A stretch of 13,257 nucleotides of DNA from Desulfuromonadaceae bacterium (GTDB lineage: Bacteria; Desulfobacterota; Desulfuromonadia; Geobacterales; Pseudopelobacteraceae): assembly GCA_028686145.1 (NCBI GenBank), contig JAQUCQ010000050.1, forward strand, positions 1 through 13,257, written 5' to 3'. Shown here one piece after another: positions 1 through 7,300 of this stretch; position 1 is the stretch's first letter, and each line of letters starts with the position of its first letter. Under the pieces are notes generated by a model. The model worked only from the letters and a program-made list of their open reading frames with translations. It did not search any database and was not told where the DNA came from. The translations under genes were made by a program, and so were the position numbers.

Positions 1-101
1 GCCTCCTATCGGGTCAGTTCAAAATGTATAAGCGAACAGATCTTTCCTCTCGGACAGAACCATCGTAACGTTAGCAATTTCGAGATTTCCTTACCTCGCA
101 T

Positions 102-256
102 TAGACTGAATACTCAGATTTATAAATGTGGTTTTGCCATTTTATGGTTTTACGAAAAAGAGCCGCGCAACTCTGTTTGGGAAAGTCGCGGCTCTCTTCT
201 GCCATTTTATGTTTTTTTACTCTGCCAACTTATGCTTATAGTAACAAGTTTGTATG
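102..256. repeat. Composite intergenic repeat, copy A (terminator-centred)
   Basis: This intergenic block is clearly related to 9585-9775. Shared segments in the same order are TAGACTGA (102-109), CAGAT, an exact 17-bp match taaatgtggttttgcca (123-139), TTTTAT-GTTTT, the hairpin arm AAAAAGAGCCGCGC, the opposite arm CGCGGCTCT, then TGCC-TTTTATG-TTTTT-ACTCTGC (ending at 225), and finally GCTT--AGT-AC-AGTTTGTATG (234-256). Copy A lacks about 29 bp present in copy B after the 17-bp match, but has extra bases before the right-end block. Inside copy A the hairpin is itself flanked by near-direct repeats of TGCCATTTTATG. No open reading frame in it looks real. Whether it is a mobile miniature element, a spread terminator or an RNA gene cannot be decided from two copies. 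Confidence 0.75.
155..195 (-). terminator. Hairpin terminator downstream of the histidine kinase
   Basis: A 9-bp perfect stem, AGAGCCGCG (159-167) with CGCGGCTCT (187-195), closes a 19-nt loop. Read on the minus strand the stem is followed by a run of T (opposite 155-159), so it fits an intrinsic terminator for the kinase gene that ends at 327, about 130 nt away. On the plus strand the T-run is interrupted (cttct) and termination would be weaker. Confidence 0.65.
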
Positions 257-326
257 TCACAAAGATAGAATTCCTGCAGCAGTTCCTTTTCAACTATCTG
301 CGACGGCATGTTGTTTTTTCCTTGGG

Positions 327-2693
327 TCAAAGTTTTGATTTGCAGTTCTCTGGCACTGTCGTGATCTTTACTTCAATTCTAAATTGTGCTCCTTCGCCGA
401 CATTGGCTACTGTCAGACGCCCCCCCATATGTTCTTCAATGATGGTTTTGGACATGTGTAGCCCGACGCCGGACCCCTTACCTTTTGGCTTGGTGGTGAA
501 ATAGGGATCGAACACCCTGCCAATAGCACTGTCGCAAATCCCTCCTGCATTGTCGCTAACAGTCACAACAGAATGATCTCCGAGGCACTCCGATTTAATG
601 GTTATCGTAGGGTTTGATATTGCCCGCTCAACCAAAACGTCCTTGGCGTTGCTCAGTAAATTTAATAGGACTTGTGCATATTCGTTGGGGTGCCCGTTGA
701 TCTGAATGTCTATATCCTGTGCCACTACTAAAGCAATGCCATGATCCGCCAAAGTAGCACGCACAAGAGTGACAGCATTTTTTATGCTGTCTTGTACACT
801 GAAACAGACAATCTCAGTGTCCTCTTTAAAAAAGTTTCTGAAATCATCTACCGTCTTGGACATGAAATGTATCAGTTCCATTACATCTTTAATGTCACCG
901 GTCATTTGTTCAACAGTCATTTGGCCCGCAACAAATTCGCACTGTATGTTCTGAAGGATCAGGCCTAATGAATTGAGGGGTTGACGCCACTGATGAGCTA
1001 TATTGTGTATCATCTCACCCATGGTGGCCTGCCGATTTTTTAGGAGCATTAACTGATCATTCTGGCGTAGCTGTAAAACTGCTTCCGCAACTCGGGTTTC
1101 CAGCGTGCGGTTTAATTCCTCAAGCTTAAGCTGTTCTGACACCAGAGCTTCCTGAACCTTTTGTCGTTCTCCAATTTCAGCTTCTAGCTGCATCTTCTGT
1201 TCATGGAGAGCAATCTCCCCAAGTTTTTGTTCAGTGATATCAAGATTGCTGGCCCGTTGGCCCATCGGGGATCCATCAACGTCAAATATTGGGCGGCAGA
1301 TATGACCAATCCAGCGTATCGGGCCATCTCGGGTTATAATGCGAAATTCGATTGGCTTAAGATTTCCGTTTGCCAAAACATCGTGTGAATGATTGTTAAA
1401 ATGAGCGACATCATCTGGATGAACAATTTTCACTAAGAGCCCTGGATCACGATAAAAATCATCCTTGGTATATCCGCTAATTTGGGCGCAAGAAGGAGAA
1501 ACATAACGGAAACTTCTGTCAGGAGCTATCCAGTATTCCCAATTGTAGGCAAAATCTGCCACAAAGCGGTATCGTGCTTCACTTTCTCTCAGTTCAACGG
1601 TCATCTCCCTCGCTGCTTTAATGGCTCGGGCTCGGCTCGTTACCAGCAAATATGTAAGCGCGGTAAGCAGCAGAGTCAGCAACACACCCGCAACCGCAAT
1701 GAGCTGATGTTTGTCGGTGCCAATTCGTCTCTCAAAATTGGGGAGAGGCGATATTGCCACTGTCCATGTTTGACCGGCAATTTCAATATTTGTAAGTGAT
1801 TGTAGCGGTGATCTTGGTGTCTGTGCTGAATGGCGGCCATTTGAAGCATAGAGCAACGTATCATCAGAGATTTTGGTGCCATCGTAGATTTCAATATGGA
1901 TCTCATTTGTCCGTTCTAAATTTAAATGAGTCATGAGGGCGTCTATACGCATAGATATGGCTAACCAGCCAATAATATTCGCACGACGCGATGCAATTGA
2001 ATTGTGTAAGGCACCCTTCTTATATACCGGCTGAAACAGCAAAACGCCGGGTTGTTTCTGATTATCGTCATTTTGTTCAAGTCGAATTTTACCGGTAAGA
2101 GTAGCTTCACCCGTGTCGCGTGCCCTATCCATAGCGGCCCGCCGCACCGGTTCAAAGTACGTGTCGTAGCCAATAACACGCCGATTGCTATCGGTGGGTG
2201 GAGCAAGATAAATGACCGGAACGTAAAATTCGCGGCGGCCCGTCGGCCTGATTCTATAGTCAGGGAATCCCGCTGCACGAACAGCAGAAATATGGGAGGC
2301 TTTCTGTGCCTCAGGTACTTTTAGTGCGAAACTTACACCTTGGATGTCGGGGTAACTGGTTTCCAATTGAAGCGTTGCGACGTAGTTCTGGAAATGTATG
2401 CGGTCTATATTCCCGGAAACAACAAACAGGCCTTGAACGCCGTGCAGAATTTGTTCATTTGCTTCAATACGACGCTTGATAAGGGTTATGTCGCGATGCA
2501 CCCGGTTTTCAAAGCTGTCATTCAGCTTTGCTTTGGCCGCCTCATTCTCGTGCTGCCACAATAGACAAACAATAATAAGGCCTGTAACAGACACTAGCAA
2601 TGGCAGCCATTTGGCAAGATAAAGAGACTCAGAAATACTTTTACGGGAAAGTATTTGGCCAGCTGTTTTTTTGGGGGATGGACTGATTACCAA
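327..2693 (-). CDS. Membrane sensor histidine kinase: CHASE-PAS-HisKA-HATPase
   Basis: A 788-residue hybrid-free sensor kinase. A first membrane segment lies at about 29-46, followed by a periplasmic CHASE-type sensor (about 75-310, with the family's FxxYV, YPDIQGVSFA and GRREFYVPV stretches) and a second membrane segment (331-352). A PAS/PAC domain follows (about 370-492), then a long coiled coil (492-555). The dimerisation domain carries the phospho-acceptor H567 in HNIAHQWRQPLN, and the ATPase domain shows the N box (LLNLLSNA, N682), G1 (DNAGGI, 714-719) and G2 (GKGSGVGL, 738-745). CHASE domains usually sense small extracellular ligands; the ligand here is unknown. No response regulator is adjacent, so this is an orphan kinase within the window. 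There is no ATG near the N-terminus; I chose TTG at 2693 because GGAGGTGA (2697-2704) stands just upstream at normal spacing. Confidence 0.93.
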   Translation of the reverse strand: MVISPSPKKTAGQILSRKSISESLYLAKWLPLLVSVTGLIIVCLLWQHENEAAKAKLNDSFENRVHRDITLIKRRIEANEQILHGVQGLFVVSGNIDRIHFQNYVATLQLETSYPDIQGVSFALKVPEAQKASHISAVRAAGFPDYRIRPTGRREFYVPVIYLAPPTDSNRRVIGYDTYFEPVRRAAMDRARDTGEATLTGKIRLEQNDDNQKQPGVLLFQPVYKKGALHNSIASRRANIIGWLAISMRIDALMTHLNLERTNEIHIEIYDGTKISDDTLLYASNGRHSAQTPRSPLQSLTNIEIAGQTWTVAISPLPNFERRIGTDKHQLIAVAGVLLTLLLTALTYLLVTSRARAIKAAREMTVELRESEARYRFVADFAYNWEYWIAPDRSFRYVSPSCAQISGYTKDDFYRDPGLLVKIVHPDDVAHFNNHSHDVLANGNLKPIEFRIITRDGPIRWIGHICRPIFDVDGSPMGQRASNLDITEQKLGEIALHEQKMQLEAEIGERQKVQEALVSEQLKLEELNRTLETRVAEAVLQLRQNDQLMLLKNRQATMGEMIHNIAHQWRQPLNSLGLILQNIQCEFVAGQMTVEQMTGDIKDVMELIHFMSKTVDDFRNFFKEDTEIVCFSVQDSIKNAVTLVRATLADHGIALVVAQDIDIQINGHPNEYAQVLLNLLSNAKDVLVERAISNPTITIKSECLGDHSVVTVSDNAGGICDSAIGRVFDPYFTTKPKGKGSGVGLHMSKTIIEEHMGGRLTVANVGEGAQFRIEVKITTVPENCKSKL

Positions 2694-2713
2694 AAGTCAC
2701 CTCCATTAAAGTG

Positions 2714-2751
2714 CCCACGAATTATAGTGACAGAATTAAACTTTGGCGTAA
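2714..2751 (-). promoter_or_regulatory. Possible sigma-70 promoter of the histidine kinase
   Basis: A perfect -10 hexamer TATAAT lies on the minus strand at 2721-2726, about 28 nt before the start codon. The -35 is poor: the best candidate is TTACGC (2746-2751) at 19-bp spacing. This is a tentative call resting on the -10 alone. Confidence 0.35.
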
Positions 2752-2816
2752 CGAGAGACCTCTTTTGCCATCACTACGATTAGAAAGCATAAAGAGACTC
2801 AATAACCCTATTAAGC

Positions 2817-2831
2817 TCATCGTGACGATGA
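2817..2831. repeat. Perfect short palindrome, possible operator
   Basis: TCATCGT and ACGATGA form an exact inverted repeat around one central G. It lies about 125 bp upstream of the kinase start, beyond the candidate promoter. The size suits a dimeric regulator site, but there is no second copy nearby and no regulator gene in the window, so the role is unproven. Confidence 0.35.
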
Positions 2832-3305
2832 AATCTTTTGTGGCTTGCCGTATGTTTGGTCGTGTTAGCTATAATTAAAGGACAAAAAAGTGAATGATCT
2901 TGGAGTAATCGAAACTATGTTGCATGTCCGGTTTACAGGTCTGAGATTATCGATTGAGTTGAGGTAGGCGTTTGAACAAATTATCTCAGGCAAGATTATT
3001 TTGAGTAATGGAGTCGACAATCAAAAGCATGATCTGAATATAATCAATATGCTTCCAGCATAGCAATTAATGTGCATTAGTCAAGTAAATCAGCTCTCAA
3101 AATTGGATGTGTGTTTTTCTTGTAACGCCAACGGTGAATTGGTGCTCATGGATGTTAACACAAGTAGGGCTGCCCATTTATATAGCGCTTCAGGCAGTCG
3201 CGACACAACATCTCTCTGGAGGTCTGTTGCATGCCATTCAATTGTGTGGTGTTCGCCAACGCGTGTGCCGACCTCAGTATTTCATTTCCACGAAGGTAGG
3301 GATAC

Positions 3306-3971
3306 TTATAGTTTTTTTGCCCAGTATTCCCGCTCAAAAGGCCAATACTCTTTCATCATGTCAACAAGACCAGACATCCTTAATTTGAACTCTTTGCGAA
3401 ATCCCTCTTGCCCAGCATAAACCCGTTTATCTTTGATGCTCTGACACAATTCCAGTCCGAGGCTCCGGCCTTTTGCATAGAGGTTTTCCTCATCAGGAAA
3501 AGTTCTGATTCCGGCTATTGGCGATCCGATACCACCAACGGAGTTGGCACCAAGGGTGTTTGCGAAGCGGCTCATATATGACAGCACTTCATCATCTCCT
3601 CCTCCACCAGAAGTCTCAACCATGGCAGCATACTTTCCTTCCAGGGCCATACAGTGAATAAGACCGTTACAACGATCAAACAAAGCTTTCATCTGAGCTG
3701 TAACACTGAAGATGTAGTTTGGGCTGGCCAGAATGAAACCGTCGCATGCGAGCAGCTTCTCTTTGATGACTTCGAAATCGTCATTGATGTTGCAGATGCC
3801 GGTTTTGTGGCAGACGTCACAGGCCACGCACGGCAGAACATTCAAGGTTTTCAGGGAAATAATTTCCGTTTCTGCTCCGGAGTTTTCAACTCCGGCAAGC
3901 ACTTCATCTAACAGGCGCCCGGTGTTACCGTGCATTCCTCTTGGGCTGGCTATTATGGCGAGTATTTTCAT
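3306..3971 (-). CDS. Iron-sulfur flavoprotein (flavodoxin-like, NADPH-dependent FMN reductase family)
   Basis: A 221-residue soluble protein of the flavodoxin-like FMN reductase superfamily. The N-terminal strand and loop MKILAIIASPRGMHGNT is the FMN-phosphate binding region, and ILASPNYIFSVTAQMKALFDR (79-99) is the second typical flavin-contact and dimer segment. Between them is the compact cysteine set C48-X2-C51-X2-C54-X5-C60, the arrangement that binds a 4Fe-4S cluster in the ISF proteins of anaerobes. These proteins move electrons between ferredoxin-like donors and small acceptors; the acceptor here is unknown. The upstream in-frame start at 4022 is rejected in favour of ATG at 3971, which has AGAGG five bases before it and begins exactly at the conserved fold. 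It follows the GGDEF-EAL gene by 54 nt and is probably co-transcribed. Confidence 0.9.
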   Translation of the reverse strand: MKILAIIASPRGMHGNTGRLLDEVLAGVENSGAETEIISLKTLNVLPCVACDVCHKTGICNINDDFEVIKEKLLACDGFILASPNYIFSVTAQMKALFDRCNGLIHCMALEGKYAAMVETSGGGGDDEVLSYMSRFANTLGANSVGGIGSPIAGIRTFPDEENLYAKGRSLGLELCQSIKDKRVYAGQEGFRKEFKLRMSGLVDMMKEYWPFEREYWAKKL

Positions 3972-4025
3972 GATTACCTCTCTCTTGTTTGTTGTGGGAG
4001 ACTGTCCAGTGCCATTTTGCATGTT

Positions 4026-5915
4026 TTATAGCGGGGCTCTGAGAGGGCAGGACGTTTTCAGCAGCTTTTCAGTAAAACTTTCTACTGACTCCGGTCGGCA
4101 AAAGTAATATCCTTGGCCCACCCCACAACCAAGTTGTAGGAGTGCTTGACGCTGTTCTTCCGTCTCGACTCCTTCGGCAACAGTGGCTAGTCCCATCTGT
4201 TGCGCAATGGCAAGTATTGTAGAGATGATCGCCGAGTCGTTATTATCATCAAGCATATTTTTTACAAAAGTTTGATCTATCTTCAGGGTATCGATAGGAA
4301 TCCGCTTTAGATAAACAAGAGACGAATACCCCGTACCAAAGTCATCAATTGCGATGCTAAAGCCCAGACATCTAAGTTCCGCCATAATCTCGGACATCCG
4401 TTCCGGATCGCCCATAAGGCAACTTTCAGTAAGTTCCAACTCAACAGAAGATGGTGATACCCCGGCTTCTTCCAATACCCTTGCTACGCGTTCAATGAAG
4501 TATGGGTCTTCAAGTTGCCGGGCTGATACGTTTACTGCAATTCTGCCACGACCGTTCAATCCCCGCTCATTCCACAGCTTTATGTGCTGACAAGCCGTCC
4601 TGAGAACCCACTCGCCTATCTGGATCATCAGGCCCCGGCTTTCTGCTATAGGTATGAACTCAGCGGGACTTACCGCACCGAGTACCGGGTCGTGCCAACG
4701 AAGTAGAGCTTCGGCACCCACAATCATCGCGGAGAGCAGGTCCACCTTAGGTTGATAGTGAAGTTGCAAGTTTCCTTCTGACACCGCACATTCCAAGCGA
4801 TGGATAATCTCCAACTTTCTGATAAGCGCGTGGCTCATTTTACTTTTGTATAAACGGTACCCGCCGCCGGTTTCCTTTACCTTTGACATGGCAAGGTCGG
4901 CTCTTGACAGCAGATCAGTCGGATTATCGGCATCGCTCGGATATAACGCAATACCGATGCTGCCACCTATGGAAAAGGAGTGAGCGCCAATCAGGAATGG
5001 CTGTTTAATGGCTTCCAAGATATGTTTCGCAAGACTAATGGCATTTTTGGGGTTGTCTTGTTGGCAGATGATAATGAAATCGTCACCACCAAACCGAGCA
5101 ATCATACAGTTATCGTCGGATAATTCTCGTAACTTCTGTGCAACTTTCACCAGGATCTTGTCGCCTGTCTCATGACCGTAGGATTCATTGATTTCACGAA
5201 TATAGTCAAGATCAAGTAAAAGCAAAGCTAGTTGACTGGAGTTTTCTTGGGCAATTGTAATAGCGTCAGCAAGCAGAGAGGAAAGATGATTCCGATTTGG
5301 TAGTCCAGTCAAGCTGTCATAAAACGCTAACCGGTGAATACGAGCATTGGCGTGTTCGTGAGCTATGCGAAGGCGAATAGTCTCTATTCCGAATGACAGG
5401 TCGCTTGTCAGCTCTTCGAGCAGTGCAATCTCCTCGCTGAGGAAAGCGTTCGGTTCCGGTGCATAGATTGCAATGGCGCCGATTGTTTTTCCACCCACCT
5501 TAAGCGGGAGGGCAATTGCAGACTGGTAGTTCCTGCTTCTGGCGTCTTCATGCCAAGTGACAAGTCTGGGATCGTTCAGAATGTCGTGTCTGAGTTGCGT
5601 TGTTCCGGTACGGATGGCAGTACTCATTGCACTGAACCCGTGCTCCCCATCTGCCCATGACATTTTGGCTACAGAGAGGAACCCGTCATCATAGCCACAA
5701 TGGGCGGCAGGGCGAACAGACTGTTCAGCATCCAACTCCTTATATCCGACCCAACTAAGAGAATATCCACCAATCTCTGTCGATATCTGACAGACATCAT
5801 AAAGAAGTACGGATTCATCATGGGCACGGAGAAGCGTTTGATTGCTCGCAGAAAGCAATCTTAGGGCACGGTTGGTTCGTTTGAGTTCATCTTCAATGTT
5901 TTGCGACTGCCACAT
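4026..5915 (-). CDS. GAF-GGDEF-EAL protein, probable c-di-GMP phosphodiesterase
   Basis: A 629-residue cytoplasmic protein with no membrane segment. A short N-terminal helix leads into a GAF sensor domain (about 32-185), then a GGDEF domain (about 195-360) and an EAL domain (about 370-620). The EAL set is intact: EALLRW (402-407), NVSARQ, ELTES, DDFGTG (524-529), LKIDQ, AEGVET and GQGYYF, so hydrolysis of c-di-GMP to pGpG is expected. The GGDEF signature is changed to GGDDF (276-280), the usual FKxxND is IREINE, and there is no RxxD inhibitory site five residues before the signature. Synthesis is therefore doubtful and the domain may act as a GTP or allosteric module. The start at 5915 (MWQSQ) has AGAGG five bases upstream; a longer frame begins at 5951 without a good site. 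It lies 144 nt after the HD-GYP gene. Confidence 0.93.
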   Translation of the reverse strand: MWQSQNIEDELKRTNRALRLLSASNQTLLRAHDESVLLYDVCQISTEIGGYSLSWVGYKELDAEQSVRPAAHCGYDDGFLSVAKMSWADGEHGFSAMSTAIRTGTTQLRHDILNDPRLVTWHEDARSRNYQSAIALPLKVGGKTIGAIAIYAPEPNAFLSEEIALLEELTSDLSFGIETIRLRIAHEHANARIHRLAFYDSLTGLPNRNHLSSLLADAITIAQENSSQLALLLLDLDYIREINESYGHETGDKILVKVAQKLRELSDDNCMIARFGGDDFIIICQQDNPKNAISLAKHILEAIKQPFLIGAHSFSIGGSIGIALYPSDADNPTDLLSRADLAMSKVKETGGGYRLYKSKMSHALIRKLEIIHRLECAVSEGNLQLHYQPKVDLLSAMIVGAEALLRWHDPVLGAVSPAEFIPIAESRGLMIQIGEWVLRTACQHIKLWNERGLNGRGRIAVNVSARQLEDPYFIERVARVLEEAGVSPSSVELELTESCLMGDPERMSEIMAELRCLGFSIAIDDFGTGYSSLVYLKRIPIDTLKIDQTFVKNMLDDNNDSAIISTILAIAQQMGLATVAEGVETEEQRQALLQLGCGVGQGYYFCRPESVESFTEKLLKTSCPLRAPL

Positions 5916-6033
5916 TGTTGCCTCTGTTCCCTGTGGTAGAAGGGAAACCATAGCTTTTATTATTGCATTGTTACTACGCTCACGCCAATTTCAATATTTT
6001 TTTCCAATGTATGAAATGATGCGACTCATCCTC

Positions 6034-6053
6034 CCAGTAAATAATTTTACTGG
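6034..6053. repeat. AT-rich palindrome between HD-GYP and GGDEF-EAL genes
   Basis: CCAGTAAA and TTTACTGG form an 8-bp perfect stem with a 4-base loop seven bases after the HD-GYP stop codon. There is no T-run after it on the minus strand, so it is a weak terminator at best. It may be an RNA-processing or stability hairpin that partly separates expression of the two genes. Confidence 0.45.
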
Positions 6054-6059
6054 TCATGC

Positions 6060-7022
6060 TTATGTGGTGCTTGTTTCGTTGATAATATCTACAAACTTAT
6101 TGAACAACTCAATATTAAAGGCCCCGCTTTTGGCCTCATCAAGCATTATTTTGATTGCATCGGCATGCGTATTCGCTTTGCGTTGGGGGCGATCCATGAT
6201 CAAGGCACTGTAAACGTCACAAATTGCTGCAACTTGTCCACTACGCGGGATATTGTCTCCCTTTAGCCCGGTAGGATAGCCGTTTCCGTCGTATCGCTCA
6301 TGATGGTAACGAACAATATTGAGCACAATCTCGCCATAATTTCCACAATGTTTCAGATAATCATAACCTTCCCGCGTGTGCTGTTTAACTTTCCAATATT
6401 CAATATCGGAAAGGGCATCATTTTTTTCAAGGACTTCATTAGTGATGAAGGTCATGCCGTAATCGTGAAGCAGAGAACCAATACCCACATCGATCATTTC
6501 GTCAGGAGCAAGTTCAAACAATCTTTCGTGAATCAGCAGGGAGAGTGCAGCTACTTGAACTGAGTGGGTAAAGATATAAAAATTGTTATCTACCACCGTC
6601 TTAAGTGAGTCCAGCACATGTGGATCTGAGGCTACGTATTGTAAAATATTCTGGACCAAGTTACGGCAGCGCAGGAGGTTCGCGGTAGTTTCTGGAGATT
6701 CAAACATGTCGATCACGCAGTTTACAGAGGTCTGATAGAGTATCCTCCCCTTGGCGATGCTGCTGAGATCGTTCCTGGCAAGCATTTCAGCCATGGTGCT
6801 CTCCATAAAATCGTTAAGAACTTCCATGTCGCCGCTTCGGACATAGAGAAATTCTGTGTATGTTCTCTCCAGACGACTAAAATCCGCGAGAGTAAACATC
6901 CTGTCCGGATCTTTGTAGAGCACATAATTGCCGCTAGTCTTGAGGAACAGCGCTACACTGGGAAAATATTCCGGTGTGATGCTATCGATGCTTATTGCCC
7001 GCCAGTAACGTTCTCTACTCAT
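6060..7022 (-). CDS. HD-GYP domain cyclic-di-GMP phosphodiesterase
   Basis: A 320-residue soluble protein. The N-terminal 90 residues form a small domain typical of stand-alone HD-GYP proteins but not one I can name securely. The C-terminal part (about 95-310) is an HD-GYP phosphohydrolase. Metal and catalytic positions are present: H153 (THSVQVA), H186-D187 (LLHDYG), H215 (QHTREG), H240-H241-E (HHERYDGNGYP, 240-250) and D269 (CDVYSAL). The lysine that normally follows in HDxGK is methionine here (HDYGM), and the usual DVYDAL is DVYSAL, so activity or specificity may differ from classic members. The family hydrolyses c-di-GMP to pGpG or GMP, and some members cut 3',3'-cGAMP. Start at 7022 with AGGA upstream. 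It is the first gene after a GEMM-I riboswitch and terminator, which directly supports a c-di-GMP role. Confidence 0.93.
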   Translation of the reverse strand: MSRERYWRAISIDSITPEYFPSVALFLKTSGNYVLYKDPDRMFTLADFSRLERTYTEFLYVRSGDMEVLNDFMESTMAEMLARNDLSSIAKGRILYQTSVNCVIDMFESPETTANLLRCRNLVQNILQYVASDPHVLDSLKTVVDNNFYIFTHSVQVAALSLLIHERLFELAPDEMIDVGIGSLLHDYGMTFITNEVLEKNDALSDIEYWKVKQHTREGYDYLKHCGNYGEIVLNIVRYHHERYDGNGYPTGLKGDNIPRSGQVAAICDVYSALIMDRPQRKANTHADAIKIMLDEAKSGAFNIELFNKFVDIINETSTT

Positions 7023-7081
7023 TGATTACAAAATCCTATTTATGTTGGCATGCTGTGTTAACATCACTTTAGAAAAGTACT

Positions 7082-7119
7082 AAAAAACAAAACCCACCAT
7101 CGAGATGCAATGGTGGGTT
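7082..7119 (-). terminator. Intrinsic terminator in the HD-GYP leader (riboswitch expression platform)
   Basis: On the minus strand a 10-bp perfect stem, AACCCACCAT (7110-7119 side) with ATGGTGGGTT (7091-7100 side), closes a 9-nt loop and runs straight into TTGTTTTTTA (7082-7090). It stands about 20 nt after the riboswitch aptamer and 60 nt before the HD-GYP start codon, the usual place for a ligand-controlled transcription terminator. Confidence 0.88.
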
Positions 7120-7140
7120 CTTTGTATATAGACCTAATTC

Positions 7141-7222
7141 CATTTCGGTAACCCCTCTATCCAGGTTATTGGACAGGTAGCTTTGCGTCACCCGGTTACC
7201 CGAGTTTTGCCCATTCGATGAT
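7141..7222 (-). ncRNA. Cyclic-di-GMP-I (GEMM-I) riboswitch aptamer
   Basis: Read on the minus strand this leader shows the GEMM-I landmarks in order. They are GGGCAAA (7206-7212), a short stem capped by a GTAA tetraloop (loop 7196-7199), the near-invariant GACGCAAAGC (7180-7189), a second stem with the receptor side around CCTG...GGATAG, and the closing GGGGTTACCGA (about 7145-7155). The aptamer family binds c-di-GMP; a known subclass binds 3',3'-cGAMP and usually carries A in place of the middle G of the first motif. Here that base appears to be G, which favours c-di-GMP, but this rests on my hand alignment. It controls the HD-GYP gene through the terminator that follows. Confidence 0.87.
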
Positions 7223-7225
7223 TTT

Positions 7226-7261
7226 GATTACCTTTTAGCATAGATATACCATATACGTCAA
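7226..7261 (-). promoter_or_regulatory. Probable promoter of the riboswitch/HD-GYP transcript
   Basis: On the minus strand TTGACG (7256-7261) is followed after 17 bp by CTAAAA (7233-7238). Start of transcription near 7226 would place the RNA 5' end just ahead of the riboswitch aptamer. The -35 is good and the spacing ideal; the -10 is weak, which leaves the call moderate. Confidence 0.45.
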
Positions 7262-7300
7262 TCTTCATTAAAATGGTAATCAGCTAATAATTAAGCCGAA

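Larger units (their letters stand above)
2694..3305. other. Intergenic region without a recognisable gene
   Basis: This roughly 610-base gap lies between the flavoprotein and the kinase, both on the minus strand. It contains the kinase promoter region, a perfect 7-bp-arm palindrome TCATCGT-G-ACGATGA (2817-2831) and, on the plus strand, an isolated TATAAT (2870-2875) with no convincing -35. Short open frames exist on both strands around 3070-3420. One minus-strand frame ends in a Cys-containing segment CRDCLKRYINGQPYLC, but none has a clear ribosome site, a family match that I recognise, or a length typical of a gene. It may hold remains of a decayed gene, but I cannot name one. Confidence 0.5.

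Noticed and set aside
126..338. Small plus-strand open frames over repeat copy A and the kinase 3' end
   Set aside because: They run through the hairpin and into the antisense of the kinase gene, have no ribosome site and no protein-like composition.
3070..3420. Plus-strand and minus-strand short frames between the flavoprotein and the kinase
   Set aside because: No convincing start, overlap with the real flavoprotein 3' end, and no recognisable domain; kept only as part of the intergenic description.
4010..4035. GCCATTTTGCATGTTTTATAG resembling the TGCCATTTTATGGTTTT word of the repeat
   Set aside because: Only one broken word matches, there is no hairpin with AGAGCCGCG arms, and it overlaps the junction of two genes; chance similarity in AT-rich DNA.
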